Source: Burkholderia sp. Leaf177 (GTDB lineage: Bacteria; Pseudomonadota; Gammaproteobacteria; Burkholderiales; Burkholderiaceae). Taken from it: a stretch of DNA of 64,000 nucleotides. The stretch covers positions 279,471 to 343,470 of the forward strand of contig NZ_LMPF01000021.1 in NCBI RefSeq assembly GCF_001424345.1, in the 5' to 3' direction. Of this stretch, positions 10,801-16,721 are shown in pieces. The notes below the pieces were generated by a model. That model had not been told where the DNA came from, made no database searches, and saw nothing but the letters and a program-made list of their open reading frames with translations. Both the position numbers and the translations under genes were made by a program. The first letter of the stretch is position 1; every line of letters starts with the position of its first letter.

Positions 10801-11456
10801 GGCGCCAGCCAGCATTCGTGCGCGGCATCGAAATTGACCGACGCAAAATGCAGCAGACGGTCATCCGCTTCTATAGGCAGCGTCGCCGCCAACGCTTCGC
10901 AATGCGCGGCAAGGGGTCCGTGTTCTACAACGACTGCCTTTGGCGTGCCGGTGGAGCCCGACGTGTAGATCATGTACGCCGCAGCGCGTGGATGGATGAT
11001 TGTTTGATCGGGTTCCTGATCGATTCCGATTTTGGCCGCTACATCTTCGCTCGATACCGTCAAACATCGCGAAAACCGCTGACGCATTGTTTCATCCGAT
11101 GCAACGTCCACGATCCCATGCACCAGACCGGCGTCCTTCACGATCCAGTCGAGCCGCGATGCCGGATGATGCGGATCGAGCGGCACGAACACGCCGCCCG
11201 CTTTTAGTACTGCCAGGAGCGCCACGAACAACTCACAAGACCGCTCCACACATACGCCGACACGCACTTCTGTTCCAACGCCCGCCGCTCGTAATTGCGA
11301 TGCCAGGTTTTCAGCGCGCCAATCCAGCTCGCCCCGCGAAAGCCGCTTTTCCATTGGCGAAAACGACGTCATCGCGGGGGCATCGGGCGCGAGGCGTGCC
11401 AATGCGCTGATACGTAAATGCAGCGCGGTCGGGAAACAGGTCGTATGCGTCGTCAT
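1869..11456 (-). CDS. Three-module siderophore NRPS (A-PCP-C-A-PCP-E-C-A-PCP), OrbI/MbaA type
   Basis: Cytoplasmic assembly-line synthetase of about 3195 residues. I start it at the ATG at 11456 (GAGGA ten bases upstream); the frame is open to a GTG at 11726, but that would overlap the divergent exporter. Domains by residue: A1 ~10-500, PCP1 serine ~554, C1 ~619-1055 (HHSVSDG), A2 ~1090-1560, PCP2 serine ~1612, epimerase ~1670-2060 (HHLIIDG, FNYLGQFD), C2 ~2145-2570 (HHLLLDG), A3 ~2620-3075, PCP3 serine ~3127 (GGHSLL). Aligned by eye to GrsA, the A2 pocket reads DLTKIGHVG (Asp-type) and A3 reads DVWHISLID (Ser-type). A1 reads DAEALFGIS, which I cannot assign. X-(D-Asp)-Ser with a non-condensing first module is the ornibactin/malleobactin order, where X is hydroxyornithine. 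There is no thioesterase domain. Confidence 0.95.
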   Translation of the reverse strand: MTTHTTCFPTALHLRISALARLAPDAPAMTSFSPMEKRLSRGELDWRAENLASQLRAAGVGTEVRVGVCVERSCELFVALLAVLKAGGVFVPLDPHHPASRLDWIVKDAGLVHGIVDVASDETMRQRFSRCLTVSSEDVAAKIGIDQEPDQTIIHPRAAAYMIYTSGSTGTPKAVVVEHGPLAAHCEALAATLPIEADDRLLHFASVNFDAAHECWLAPLAVGASIVITDPPPFSPDAALAMINREQVNIAAFPPAYLREFAALAARSGVPVSLRVLAFGGEALSQDAFDKVRRVFPAVRLVNGYGPTEAIISPMLWPVAPGVTPELSSDDAYAPLPIGWALGPRAVHIGDADELLLGGACLARGYHGRAALTAERFLPDESGEPGTRIYRTGDRARRRPDGAYDYLGRIDDQVQVRGVRVEPGEIAACLRAHPLVRDAAVLADSVNGRTVLTACIVAEDELDDATIKAYVEQRLPDAWQPHQYTRLDHLQYTLNGKLDRDALRLAVSARVAKADANFAAPRTDTERWLAACWQRILSDASPFGLLDRFFDRGGDSLAAMQLQATIRSELGINLRLDTLFDDPQLDALAALIDRSERESGTAQLALTRVSSLPVGASFIERPASFAQQRFWVLAQTQNAGSAYHIAGHWTLRGALNTRALQQALDLVIGRHEAWRTTLVENDDGVVMQRIHATLPVRIGHVNLSHLNDTERNAQSDRLAQDHAADPFDLSKGPLLRATLVEFAIDSHRLMLAVHHSVSDGWSSRCAFDELARAYTAFTEGRDPQLPPLPIQYADYAHWQRKLVEGAEGARQIEFWCKALDAAPEPLALPYDRARPAERDHRGARVALRLDIRTTIALRELAHRAHASPFTVLLAAFDAWLYRLTGATDLVVAVPVAHRQRAETAPLIGLFLNTLALRAKVEPLASFEVLIDSVRATSLNAFAHQDVPFDQVLDAIKPPVRRGEEWLRVKFAQQFDAEIKAELPGLSAVATPGPDLAARFDFALDFTDDSSGIELVAAYALDCIDAPTAEAWLASFAALVADAVRNPKSPVALLDCANPFNGQKGRTLAMPCDDVLSLIAAHAVSTPQHVAVADDHTQLTCAELDDASNRVAVALQRRGAGVEQPVVVCIERSVRFVVALLGVLKSGAYAVLLDPAMPSERLAAAADACGAQLALVASSPLKIGNAHVLDIDAIEQDESQSTMIVKRAPLPDQAAYLIFTSGSTGTPKGVVVSHRALADYVQGMLDELDLAPNISMAMVSTVAADLGHTTLFGALCSGRTLHLLPASCAFDPDRFAQEMRTREVGVLKIVPSHLHALLDAQRAADVLPSHALITGGEILPWALVDRIAALKPGCRVINHYGPTETTVGSLVCDTSGLTQADLRSQSIPVGRPLPNACAYVFDAFGSAVPVGGIGELYLGGPGVARGYLGRAAATAEKFVPHPGATGERLYKTGDRVRLRADGCLDFLGRLDDQVKIRGYRVEPGEVSAMLRTIDGVAQAETLAVEQDGRLRLACFVTLNEGSVQTEAALRETLAQRVPEYMIPAVLAVLDTLPVTPNGKVDRTALREIAATPIPVESIGDATRGTTENTLATVWIDVLKIERVGRDDNFFELGGDSILVLQVIARSRKRGVRFTPKQLFDNPTIAQLATVATSTDAAVAPKPTAPPRVATDVLTPAQLRFFALDMPQRGHWNQSVQFDTQTPFDLDAFARAFDALLMHHEIFSQRFVQRPGSSAWSIVRAEKPFDTLPLAVTTATDQSDALAQFDALQCTLDIANGPLVCALVATFPDGGAQLYLAIHHLIIDGVSWRILLEDLDTAYRAATERRAVRLSPASARAQDWAARLARAAREPGSPFAQETSYWSALSSAYDDLPIDHPEASATNADALVFKQTLDADLTRALLSEANAAYRTQTIEILVAALAHAIGEKTGQTSCRIELEGHGREPLFDDIDASRTLGWLTSHYPVALHIGETLTSTLTEVKDALRAVPNKGVGFGVLRHYGDDAIRHALEAIPRPRVTFNYLGQFDAPRDALLTPRFGGAGCERDPAGPLGNTLAIHAYIDTDGARSLKLHWVYAETQFDRTTIETLAQRFETALLGIVAACAARLAVQGGGATPGDYPLAREAGLNQATLDRLPHDLRSIDDIYPLSPMQQGILFHSLLAPEHATYINQLVATLHTPDVQRLRTAFEAAVPRHDILRTSFMTGEATPMQIVHRQARMPVDTLDWRGEGELALEAWLANDRARGFDLSRPPLMRVTLIHVADDEWKLVWTRHHLLLDGWSTARLFADILRDYMEPPRPHFAMPAKARYRDFIAWLAKRDTNAEKTVWLERLALLDEPVLVAKREADMQTGNRSWRATFDASATARAVDTARSLHITLNTLIQGAWALALQRVTHQSSVAFGATVAGRPDALPDVDTVLGLFINTLPVITAPLPQREAATWLRELQATNAAAAEHAHTPLADIQQWAGQGGGALFDTLLVFENYPVDEAWAGRDERSLKMRDLRNIESTDFAVTLVIEAGESMIIDYGYDAARIDEKRVAMLHRAFSACLDALVENPHALLGGISIASPDDIAKVARFNATTRISPAQQQLSLHRQFELAAKVSAHAIALEFADATGELHRMSYSELDAEANRVAAALVAKGVAPDTVVALCVERSFDMVVALMGVLKAGAAYLPIDPEYPAERIAYVLKDAQPAMVLTQAHLRERINTDDARVFTVAELMQDDATPAARADVHPQQLAYLIYTSGSTGKPKGAGNTHGALSNRIAWMQRAYTLTDRDVVLHKTPFGFDVSVWEFVWPLSVGAKLAIAAPGDHRDPARLVAAIEARGVTTLHFVPSMLAAFIAHLDDFNAAGRCASLQRIIASGEALAPELVARVAQLLPNARLYNLYGPTEAAIDVSHWTCSADDGNAVSVPIGHAIDNLQLHVLDAAMHPLPDGVIGELYLGGAGLARGYLGRPALTAKRFVPDPFVAGARLYRTGDLACRRSDGALDYLGRIDTQVKLRGQRIEPGEIEALLRAYPGVHDAVVIVRDEQLVAYVARGAEGSLDQAALRNALRAQLPPYMVPARVIELAALPVTPNGKCDRNALPVPAREDHPVELPRSSTEQDLAAIWQRVLRVESVGRDDDFFVLGGHSLLATQANAQANLHWSLMLPLRTLFDQRTLARCAAEIDRVLDERGDAHGQNALSAIDALLGELEAQ

Positions 11457-11528
11457 AGGCGTGAAGTCCTCTGAGCCGGACCGCTTCGGCCCGCTCAATG
11501 GCCACAGGAATTGCGGCTTCATTGGGAT

Positions 11529-11553
11529 GACGATTTGCGCACAAGAATATTTA
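11529..11553 (-). promoter_or_regulatory. OrbS/PvdS-type iron-starvation promoter of the NRPS operon
   Basis: On the minus strand TAAA (11553-11550) and CGTC (11532-11529) are separated by exactly 17 bases. It also fits the pseudomonad iron-starvation box TAAAT-N16-CGT. It lies about 75 bases upstream of the NRPS start. Family knowledge: OrbS, MbaS and PvdS ECF sigma factors use a TAAA -35 and CGT(C) -10. The sigma gene itself is not in the window. Confidence 0.7.
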
Positions 11554-11594
11554 CTCTTATTTTTGCAACCACGAGACCGGCTTTCGCACTCGGC

Positions 11595-11619
11595 TAAAGA
11601 TTTGCTCCGCTCAAACGTC
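11595..11619 (+). promoter_or_regulatory. OrbS/PvdS-type promoter of the siderophore exporter
   Basis: TAAA (11595-11598) and CGTC (11616-11619) are separated by exactly 17 bases, about 55 bases before the exporter start. Spacing and both hexamer cores equal those of the element on the other strand, 41 bases away. The pair suggests co-ordinated divergent transcription by one iron-starvation sigma factor. Confidence 0.7.
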
Positions 11620-11674
11620 AATGAGGCAAGGGGCGTATTCCGCGCCGCCATGCCTCTCTTGACTGCCAACCTTG

Positions 11675-13411
11675 ATGACCCCAGCCACCGAGCGTTCCGA
11701 CGCCTCTTCGAATCAGACAGCGCCACCCAAGCCGGCTTCGCGCCTGATCCTCTCGTTACTCAAGCGTTCACGCGGCGCATTCGCGCTCGCCATCGCTGCG
11801 TGTGTGTTGAATGGCGTTGCAAGCGTGACGCTCGTTGCAACGCTGAACCGCGCGCTGTCGCAGCCTTCATCGGCGGATAGCGCACTTGCATGGCGATTCG
11901 CACTGTGCGCGATCGTCGCGCTGGCCACGCGGATCGTGTCGGGTGTGTTGTTCGCCCGACTCTCGCAGGACACCATGGCGCAACTGCGCGAACGCGTGGC
12001 GAAGCGTGTTGCTACCGCCGAGTTGCGCGATGTCGAACGCATCGGCGCCGCGCCCGTGCAATCGGTCCTGACCGACGACGCCACCAACGTCTCCATGTTG
12101 TTCTTCGCGTTGCCCAATATCGTGATGCACGGTTCCATCGTGTGCGGATGTCTCGCTTATCTTGCGTGGCTTTCATTGCCGGTGTGCTTGCTGGCGCTCA
12201 CCGCCATCGTGATCGGATCGTTCGGCTATTACACCGGCGACAAACGCGCGATCGCGTCGCTCGAAGCGGCCGGCAAGTCGCAGGACAAGTTGTTCGGCTA
12301 TCTAGGCGCCTTATTTACAGGCGCCAAGGAACTGAAGCTGCATCAGGCGCGCGCGCAACAGTTCGTCGATGGACAACTGGGAATGGCAATTGGCGAAGTG
12401 CGTGATCTTCGGCGGCGGGCGTTCAGTGCTTATGCTGTCGGCGTGGGCTGGATCATCTTCGTGTTCTACGTTTTCCTTGGCGCCGCCGCTTTCTGGCCGT
12501 CGCTTGGCGTACGCGCCGACGCACCCGCCGCCGCCGGTTATGTGATCGTGTTCCTCTTCATGCTGGTGCCGCTCGATGGTCTGCTCAACAACTTGCCGAC
12601 AGTCAACGCCGCGCGCGTGTCGCTCGACCGGATCGAGAAAGTGATGGCCGAATTCGGCGGCCTGTCCACGCTGGCGAGTCAGGCGCCGCCGTCATCGAGC
12701 GCGGCCCACGCGCCCTTCAAGACTTTGACGTTGCGCGGCGTGACCCACTCGTATTTCCATGAACGCGATGAACGCATGTTCCGCATCGGGCCCGTCGACC
12801 TGACGTTCAGGCCGGGCGAGCTCGTGTTTATCGTAGGAGGGAATGGCAGCGGCAAGACCACGCTCGCGAAGGTGCTAACAGGCCTTTACGAGCCTGAAGG
12901 AGGTGTCATTGAAATCGATGGCAGGCCGGTCGGGTCACTCGAGCGCCCTGCTTATCGCGAGCGCTTTACTGCTGTTTTCAACGACTTCCATTTGTTCGAT
13001 GCACTGCTTGGCATCGTCGATCCGAACGATCCATCGCGTGCCCACGCCGATGCGCGCGCCAATGCGCTGATCGGCAAGCTTGCGCTGGATCACAAGGTGC
13101 AAGTGGTGGACGGCGCGTTCTCCACGCGCGCGCTTTCCACCGGACAACGCAAGCGCCTCGCGCTGGTGATCGCGTATCTGGAGGACCGGCCTTTCTATCT
13201 CTTCGACGAATGGGCGGCCGATCAGGACCCTGCGTTCAAGGCCGTTTTCTACGAACAATTATTGCCGGAGTTGCGTCGTGCGGGAAAGACTGTGGTCGTG
13301 ATCACGCACGACGACCGCTATTTCCCGATCGCCGATCGCGTGCTGAAACTCGACAACGGCAGCATAGTGAGCGAGACGTATGGATCGGAACCGGCTGTTG
13401 TGAACGGATGA
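11675..13411 (+). CDS. Cyclic peptide/siderophore ABC exporter, fused membrane and ATPase domains (PvdE/OrbE type)
   Basis: About 578 residues. An N-terminal membrane domain with six predicted helices (about 25-320) is followed by a nucleotide-binding domain with Walker A GGNGSGKTTLAK (~390), a signature LSTGQRKRLAL (~490) and Walker B FYLFDEW (~508). This size and the divergent signature are typical of the PvdE/SyrD family, which exports siderophore precursors across the inner membrane. ATG at 11675 is used; a TTG directly in front is less likely, and no good ribosome site is visible. It is divergent from the NRPS operon and shares its promoter region. In the ornibactin cluster orbE sits beside orbI, which supports a role in siderophore export. 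Confidence 0.92.
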   Translation: MTPATERSDASSNQTAPPKPASRLILSLLKRSRGAFALAIAACVLNGVASVTLVATLNRALSQPSSADSALAWRFALCAIVALATRIVSGVLFARLSQDTMAQLRERVAKRVATAELRDVERIGAAPVQSVLTDDATNVSMLFFALPNIVMHGSIVCGCLAYLAWLSLPVCLLALTAIVIGSFGYYTGDKRAIASLEAAGKSQDKLFGYLGALFTGAKELKLHQARAQQFVDGQLGMAIGEVRDLRRRAFSAYAVGVGWIIFVFYVFLGAAAFWPSLGVRADAPAAAGYVIVFLFMLVPLDGLLNNLPTVNAARVSLDRIEKVMAEFGGLSTLASQAPPSSSAAHAPFKTLTLRGVTHSYFHERDERMFRIGPVDLTFRPGELVFIVGGNGSGKTTLAKVLTGLYEPEGGVIEIDGRPVGSLERPAYRERFTAVFNDFHLFDALLGIVDPNDPSRAHADARANALIGKLALDHKVQVVDGAFSTRALSTGQRKRLALVIAYLEDRPFYLFDEWAADQDPAFKAVFYEQLLPELRRAGKTVVVITHDDRYFPIADRVLKLDNGSIVSETYGSEPAVVNG

Positions 13412-13442
13412 CGATGAGGCGCTTGCGGCCCAGGCCAAGACG

Positions 13443-13733
13443 TCAAAGCGCCGTACCGTTGATGGCAAGACCCGCCGGCCGCGCCTCGAATCTATATTGA
13501 AGGTGCGTCGGATAGCGCGCATCGATCTTACGCACCAGGCGATCGATCTCTTGCCTAAGGGCATCGATACGTTCTACCTTCAGCAAGTAACCTGCCTTCA
13601 TCAAGCCCTCGCCGAACTTTTCCACCATCAGTGCAGCAAGCGCCGGCGTTTCCGCGCCGCGCTGCACGTCGTGGACGCGAGCACATGCGTAGCGCTGGAT
13701 TTCATCGATCAAAACACCAAGCTCATCGGTCAT
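13443..13733 (-). CDS. Small helical hypothetical protein
   Basis: 96 residues from an ATG at 13733, convergent with the exporter and 31 bases from its stop. The sequence looks mostly alpha-helical, with no signal peptide or membrane segment, and ends in a short basic and aromatic region followed by a non-charged tail. I recognise no family. Codon use is GC-rich at third positions like its neighbours, which supports coding. The upstream A-rich run is a weak ribosome site. The next gene on this strand starts 108 bases further upstream in transcription order, so it could be the last gene of that operon or stand alone. Confidence 0.6.
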   Translation of the reverse strand: MTDELGVLIDEIQRYACARVHDVQRGAETPALAALMVEKFGEGLMKAGYLLKVERIDALRQEIDRLVRKIDARYPTHLQYRFEARPAGLAINGTAL

Positions 13734-13840
13734 CGTTGTCGCACTTTTTTATTCGACAACGCTATTGTTCATCTTCGAGGGTATTTTTTGTATCGAAGGA
13801 AGGGTTCCCGGCGTATAGGTTTTATAAAACTTTCGTTCCA

Positions 13841-14686
13841 TCACTTTGCATGGACGCGTTCCAGCATGTCCAGATGTAGCGCCTCGGTTGTGTCGTCGGC
13901 AGGAAACAGGGATTCGATCCTCAACTCCTCCGCGGCGACCGTCTGCGGCGTGCCGACGGTCGTGACCATCGAGAAATAATTGAGCGTGGCACCGTCTATC
14001 ACGAAGCTGATGGGAATGACCGGCATGGTCCGCGTCGTCGGCCCGGCGTTCAACATCTCAGGGGACGTCCAGCCGGTTTTGACATCGGGGTAAGCTAATA
14101 GCGAGGCAAGCAAGTCGCGGGTCTTGTCATCGATAACCCGCCCCACCGCTTCCCGATGCACGCGTTGAATCAAGCTCTTCGCCACCTCGTCCCAGTTCGC
14201 AATAAACGGCCGCATGCCGGCTGGATCGAACATCAGATGCAGCATGTTTCTAGGGCTTGCACGAGCCGACAAATCGATAAAACAATTGAAGAAACGCGGC
14301 GCCGCTTCGTTCGGCAGCAGGACATCCCAATAGCGATCCATGACGACTGCCGGAAACGGCTCGTGCTGCTTCAACATGCGCGCGAGTGCGCTGGTCACGC
14401 TCTGCATTTCCTCCGCGTTCCATGCGCTTTCCGAATAGACAGGTGCAAACCCCGCGGCAAGCAAAAGCGCGTTGCGTTCGCGAAGCGGGATATCGAGCGC
14501 TTGTGCAAGGGTGATCAGCGTTTGGCGGCTCGGCGCGCTGCGCCCGCTTTCAATAAAGCTGACATGACGTTGCGACACGCCTGCATCGAGGGAAAGATCG
14601 AACTGGCTTTTGCCGCGCGTGCTTCGCCATTGACGCAACAGTGTGCCGAGTTCGGTGGCGGGTTTCGAAGATGACGACGGCTTCAT
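13841..14686 (-). CDS. XRE-family regulator with MmyB-like ligand-binding domain
   Basis: 281 residues. Residues about 10-70 form a helix-turn-helix of the XRE type (GKSQFDLSLDAGVSQRHVSF, then IESGRSAPS). The rest matches the MmyB-like domain that binds fatty-acid-like ligands in actinobacterial homologues: LNxxA-type and FFxCFxD-like segments and a C-terminal half with the ALHLDML stretch. In proteobacteria such regulators usually sit next to a small oxidoreductase or dehydrogenase gene and control it. Here the AhpD-like gene lies 78 bases upstream on the same strand, so co-transcription or control of that gene is likely. The ligand is unknown. Confidence 0.9.
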   Translation of the reverse strand: MKPSSSSKPATELGTLLRQWRSTRGKSQFDLSLDAGVSQRHVSFIESGRSAPSRQTLITLAQALDIPLRERNALLLAAGFAPVYSESAWNAEEMQSVTSALARMLKQHEPFPAVVMDRYWDVLLPNEAAPRFFNCFIDLSARASPRNMLHLMFDPAGMRPFIANWDEVAKSLIQRVHREAVGRVIDDKTRDLLASLLAYPDVKTGWTSPEMLNAGPTTRTMPVIPISFVIDGATLNYFSMVTTVGTPQTVAAEELRIESLFPADDTTEALHLDMLERVHAK

Positions 14687-14764
14687 CGGATACTCGTAGA
14701 GTGTGAACCGGCTGATCAGGATACGCCCAACCCGAAATGAACCGAGCGCATCCTGTTTCAGCGC

Positions 14765-15316
14765 TTACGCAGGCATCCACGCCTGAGCCTTGAACCGCTC
14801 TTCAACCGGCGTGCCCGCCATGTTGGTCGTGGTTGCGGCCATGGTCGAAATGCCGATGCTCGTGATCACCTCGAAAATCTGCAACCGCGAATATCCCGCT
14901 GCCGTGAACCGATCTATGTCGCTTTCACTCACATTGCCCCGCTTCTCGATGAGCGCCCGGCTCAAACCCGAAAGCGCCGCATACTTAGGATCAGCCGGAA
15001 GTTTTCCCGCACGGATGGCATTGACGTCCGCCTCCGCCATTCCATCTTCGAGCGCGAAGGTGGAATGCGCCGCGACCGTCCATGGGCATTTGATCGTGAC
15101 AGCGTTCGTAAGCAGCAGCGTTTGTTTCTCGCATTCGTCCAGACTTCCGCCATGAAAACTGGCGAAGCTGCCCGCGAAGCCGTTGAGCAACACAGGGTTG
15201 GCGGCCATCGTCGCCATGACGTTTGGCAAAAATCCAAATTTTTCGACGAGGGCATTAAGTGTCGGCCGGGACTGCTCCGGCGCTGATTCGATTGTGTGAA
15301 GTTTAAAGCTTGGCAT
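14765..15316 (-). CDS. Carboxymuconolactone decarboxylase/AhpD-like protein lacking the second active-site cysteine
   Basis: 183 residues, start ATG 15316 with a strong AAGGAG six bases upstream. The all-helical CMD/AhpD fold is suggested by the NPVLLNGFA and LTNAVTIKCPWTVAAH segments. AhpD peroxidases use a CxxCxxxH motif; here the aligned positions read C-P-W-T-V-A-A-H, so the first cysteine and the histidine are kept and the second cysteine is threonine. Classical disulfide-cycling peroxidase chemistry is therefore doubtful. Family members with this change are often annotated only as CMD proteins. It likely forms an operon with the downstream XRE/MmyB regulator. Confidence 0.88.
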   Translation of the reverse strand: MPSFKLHTIESAPEQSRPTLNALVEKFGFLPNVMATMAANPVLLNGFAGSFASFHGGSLDECEKQTLLLTNAVTIKCPWTVAAHSTFALEDGMAEADVNAIRAGKLPADPKYAALSGLSRALIEKRGNVSESDIDRFTAAGYSRLQIFEVITSIGISTMAATTTNMAGTPVEERFKAQAWMPA

Positions 15317-15496
15317 TCCTAACTCCTTCGGTGTATTTGAACAAAACTGCTTTTGCGTTTCATCTCCCTTGTCGCACGTTGATGCGGCGGTGGATGACTC
15401 TCATCTTAGAGAGTGCAGGAATATGTTCAATTACCTCCGATGTAATAACGGAGCGGCGACGCGTCCACCGGCGGATATCGCGTGTCCGCGCCACCG

Positions 15497-15510
15497 TTGA
15501 TCTACATCAA
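15497..15510 (+). promoter_or_regulatory. Perfect FNR/ANR box
   Basis: TTGATCTACATCAA is an exact match to the FNR consensus TTGAT-N4-ATCAA. A -10-like TAGACT lies at 15532-15537, so the box would be centred about 41 bases before a start near 15544, the standard class II activator position. A protein with the FNR iron-sulfur cysteines and the matching recognition helix is encoded 1.2 kb downstream. Confidence 0.85.
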
Positions 15511-15543
15511 AAGCCGCAGTTTGTGAACTTGTAGACTTTTTGC

Positions 15544-15752
15544 CAAGCGCGGGGGCGCATCCGGCCAGGCGGTCCGCGCGGAAATACGCGCTTGCACGAG
15601 CGATTCCTGGGCGGCGTCACGCGAACATAATTGGAAAACATGACCACGCCCGTGCTAATGTCGCACTAATGCTTCACCCATTCAGCGTTGCGTTCATGGC
15701 TCAGTGTCCTTGCGCATCCTTAATGCCCGCCCGTTCGCGGGCATCTTTTTTT
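15544..15752 (+). ncRNA. Candidate FNR-activated small RNA or attenuated leader
   Basis: Predicted transcript of about 210 nt from the promoter implied by the FNR box to the intrinsic terminator. No convincing open frame with a ribosome site is visible inside. It could be a stand-alone small RNA or a leader whose terminator limits read-through into the response regulator 52 bases further on. A second possible promoter (TTGGAA, 17 bases, GCTAAT, 15631-15659) would give a shorter form of under 100 nt. Inference from sequence signals only. Confidence 0.4.
15723..15752 (+). terminator. Intrinsic terminator
   Basis: ATGCCCGC and GCGGGCAT form a perfect 8-bp stem around a 6-base loop, followed by C and seven T residues. 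The T run is on the plus strand only, so it ends a rightward transcript, yet no gene lies directly upstream on that strand. Confidence 0.85.
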
Positions 15753-15803
15753 GTAACGCGCACCGCAGCTTTTTGCGGCGCATAGCGAGGAACATTTTCA
15801 GCA

Positions 15804-16451
15804 ATGACGCGGGTTCTGATCTCCGATGACCATACGCTCGTACGCGACGGCCTGCGCCATATCCTGGACAGCGCCGTCGGAGTCGAGGTAGCCGGCGAGG
15901 CAAGCGATGGCGCCACGACCATCGCGATGATCCGCGAGATCCCCGCCGATGTACTCGTCCTCGACCTGTCGATGCCTGGACGCAACGGCGTCGAGTTGCT
16001 CAAGCAGATCAAGGACGAAAAACCGGCGTTGCGCGTGCTGATCCTCACCATGCACGCGGAGCAGCAATATGCGGTGCGCGCATTCAAGGCCGGCGCATCG
16101 GGCTATCTGACCAAGGAAAGCGCAAGCGCCGAGCTCGTTACGGCGGTCAGCAAGGTTGCATCGGGTGGCGTGTACGTGAGCCTCGCCATGGCTGAACGCC
16201 TGGCGCTCAGCCTCTCCGACCGCTGTGACGACCTGCCGCATCAACGTCTGTCTGATCGCGAGTTCGAGGTGTTTCGGCGTATCGCGAGCGGAGAAACCAT
16301 CACGCAGATCGCCCAGGCGCTCTCGGTCAGCGCGAAGACTATCAGCACCTACAAGACCCGCATTCTCGACAAGATGCAGATGCCTCACGACGCAGCGCTC
16401 GTGCGTTATGCCTTGCGGCAGAAGCTCTTCGAAGACGACCACGAAACGTAA
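15804..16451 (+). CDS. NarL/FixJ-type response regulator (REC + LuxR HTH)
   Basis: 215 residues. Receiver domain residues 1-120 with acidic pair D9/D10 (ISDDHTLVRDG), phospho-acceptor aspartate in LDLSMPGRNG (~55) and lysine in YLTKESA (~107). A LuxR-type helix-turn-helix follows at about 148-205 (LSDREFEVF, AKTISTYKTRILDKM). It is a DNA-binding transcription factor switched by a histidine kinase that is not adjacent. It lies downstream of the FNR-box promoter and terminator and upstream of the FNR gene, so a role in low-oxygen or redox response is likely but inferred. Confidence 0.93.
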   Translation: MTRVLISDDHTLVRDGLRHILDSAVGVEVAGEASDGATTIAMIREIPADVLVLDLSMPGRNGVELLKQIKDEKPALRVLILTMHAEQQYAVRAFKAGASGYLTKESASAELVTAVSKVASGGVYVSLAMAERLALSLSDRCDDLPHQRLSDREFEVFRRIASGETITQIAQALSVSAKTISTYKTRILDKMQMPHDAALVRYALRQKLFEDDHET

Positions 16452-16721
16452 AGGCCGGTTCAGCGCCCAGTTTCCGATTCGTGTAGTCCGTTTCCTACAC
16501 GGACTCCCAAATACCTACATCAAGCGCAGCCGCTTGCTGATTTCATTTTGAGATAGAGTCGACCATACTCGGTTTCATCGAGCGTCGGCTTGCTTCGGGG
16601 ACATCGGCGAAAGCCGACAAGCGCTCATTGAATAGCCGGCGAATCATCCGCGCGAGCGACGGACAAACGACGGACAAACGTCGCGCAAATGCACCGAAGC
16701 AATTCAATCACGGGAGACGCC

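Larger units (their letters stand above)
15317..15803. other. 487-bp gene-free region with FNR site and terminator
   Basis: This stretch separates the AhpD-like gene from the response regulator. It contains the AhpD gene's upstream region on the left (with a CTCCG/CGGAG inverted repeat near 15435-15455), a perfect FNR palindrome at 15497-15510, and an intrinsic terminator at 15723-15752. Short open frames here lack credible ribosome sites and I do not call them genes. Confidence 0.7.

Noticed and set aside
11457..11726. N-terminal extension of the large NRPS to a GTG at 11726
   Set aside because: The extra 90 residues match no NRPS part, overlap the divergent exporter gene and both predicted promoters, and the ATG at 11456 has a ribosome site.
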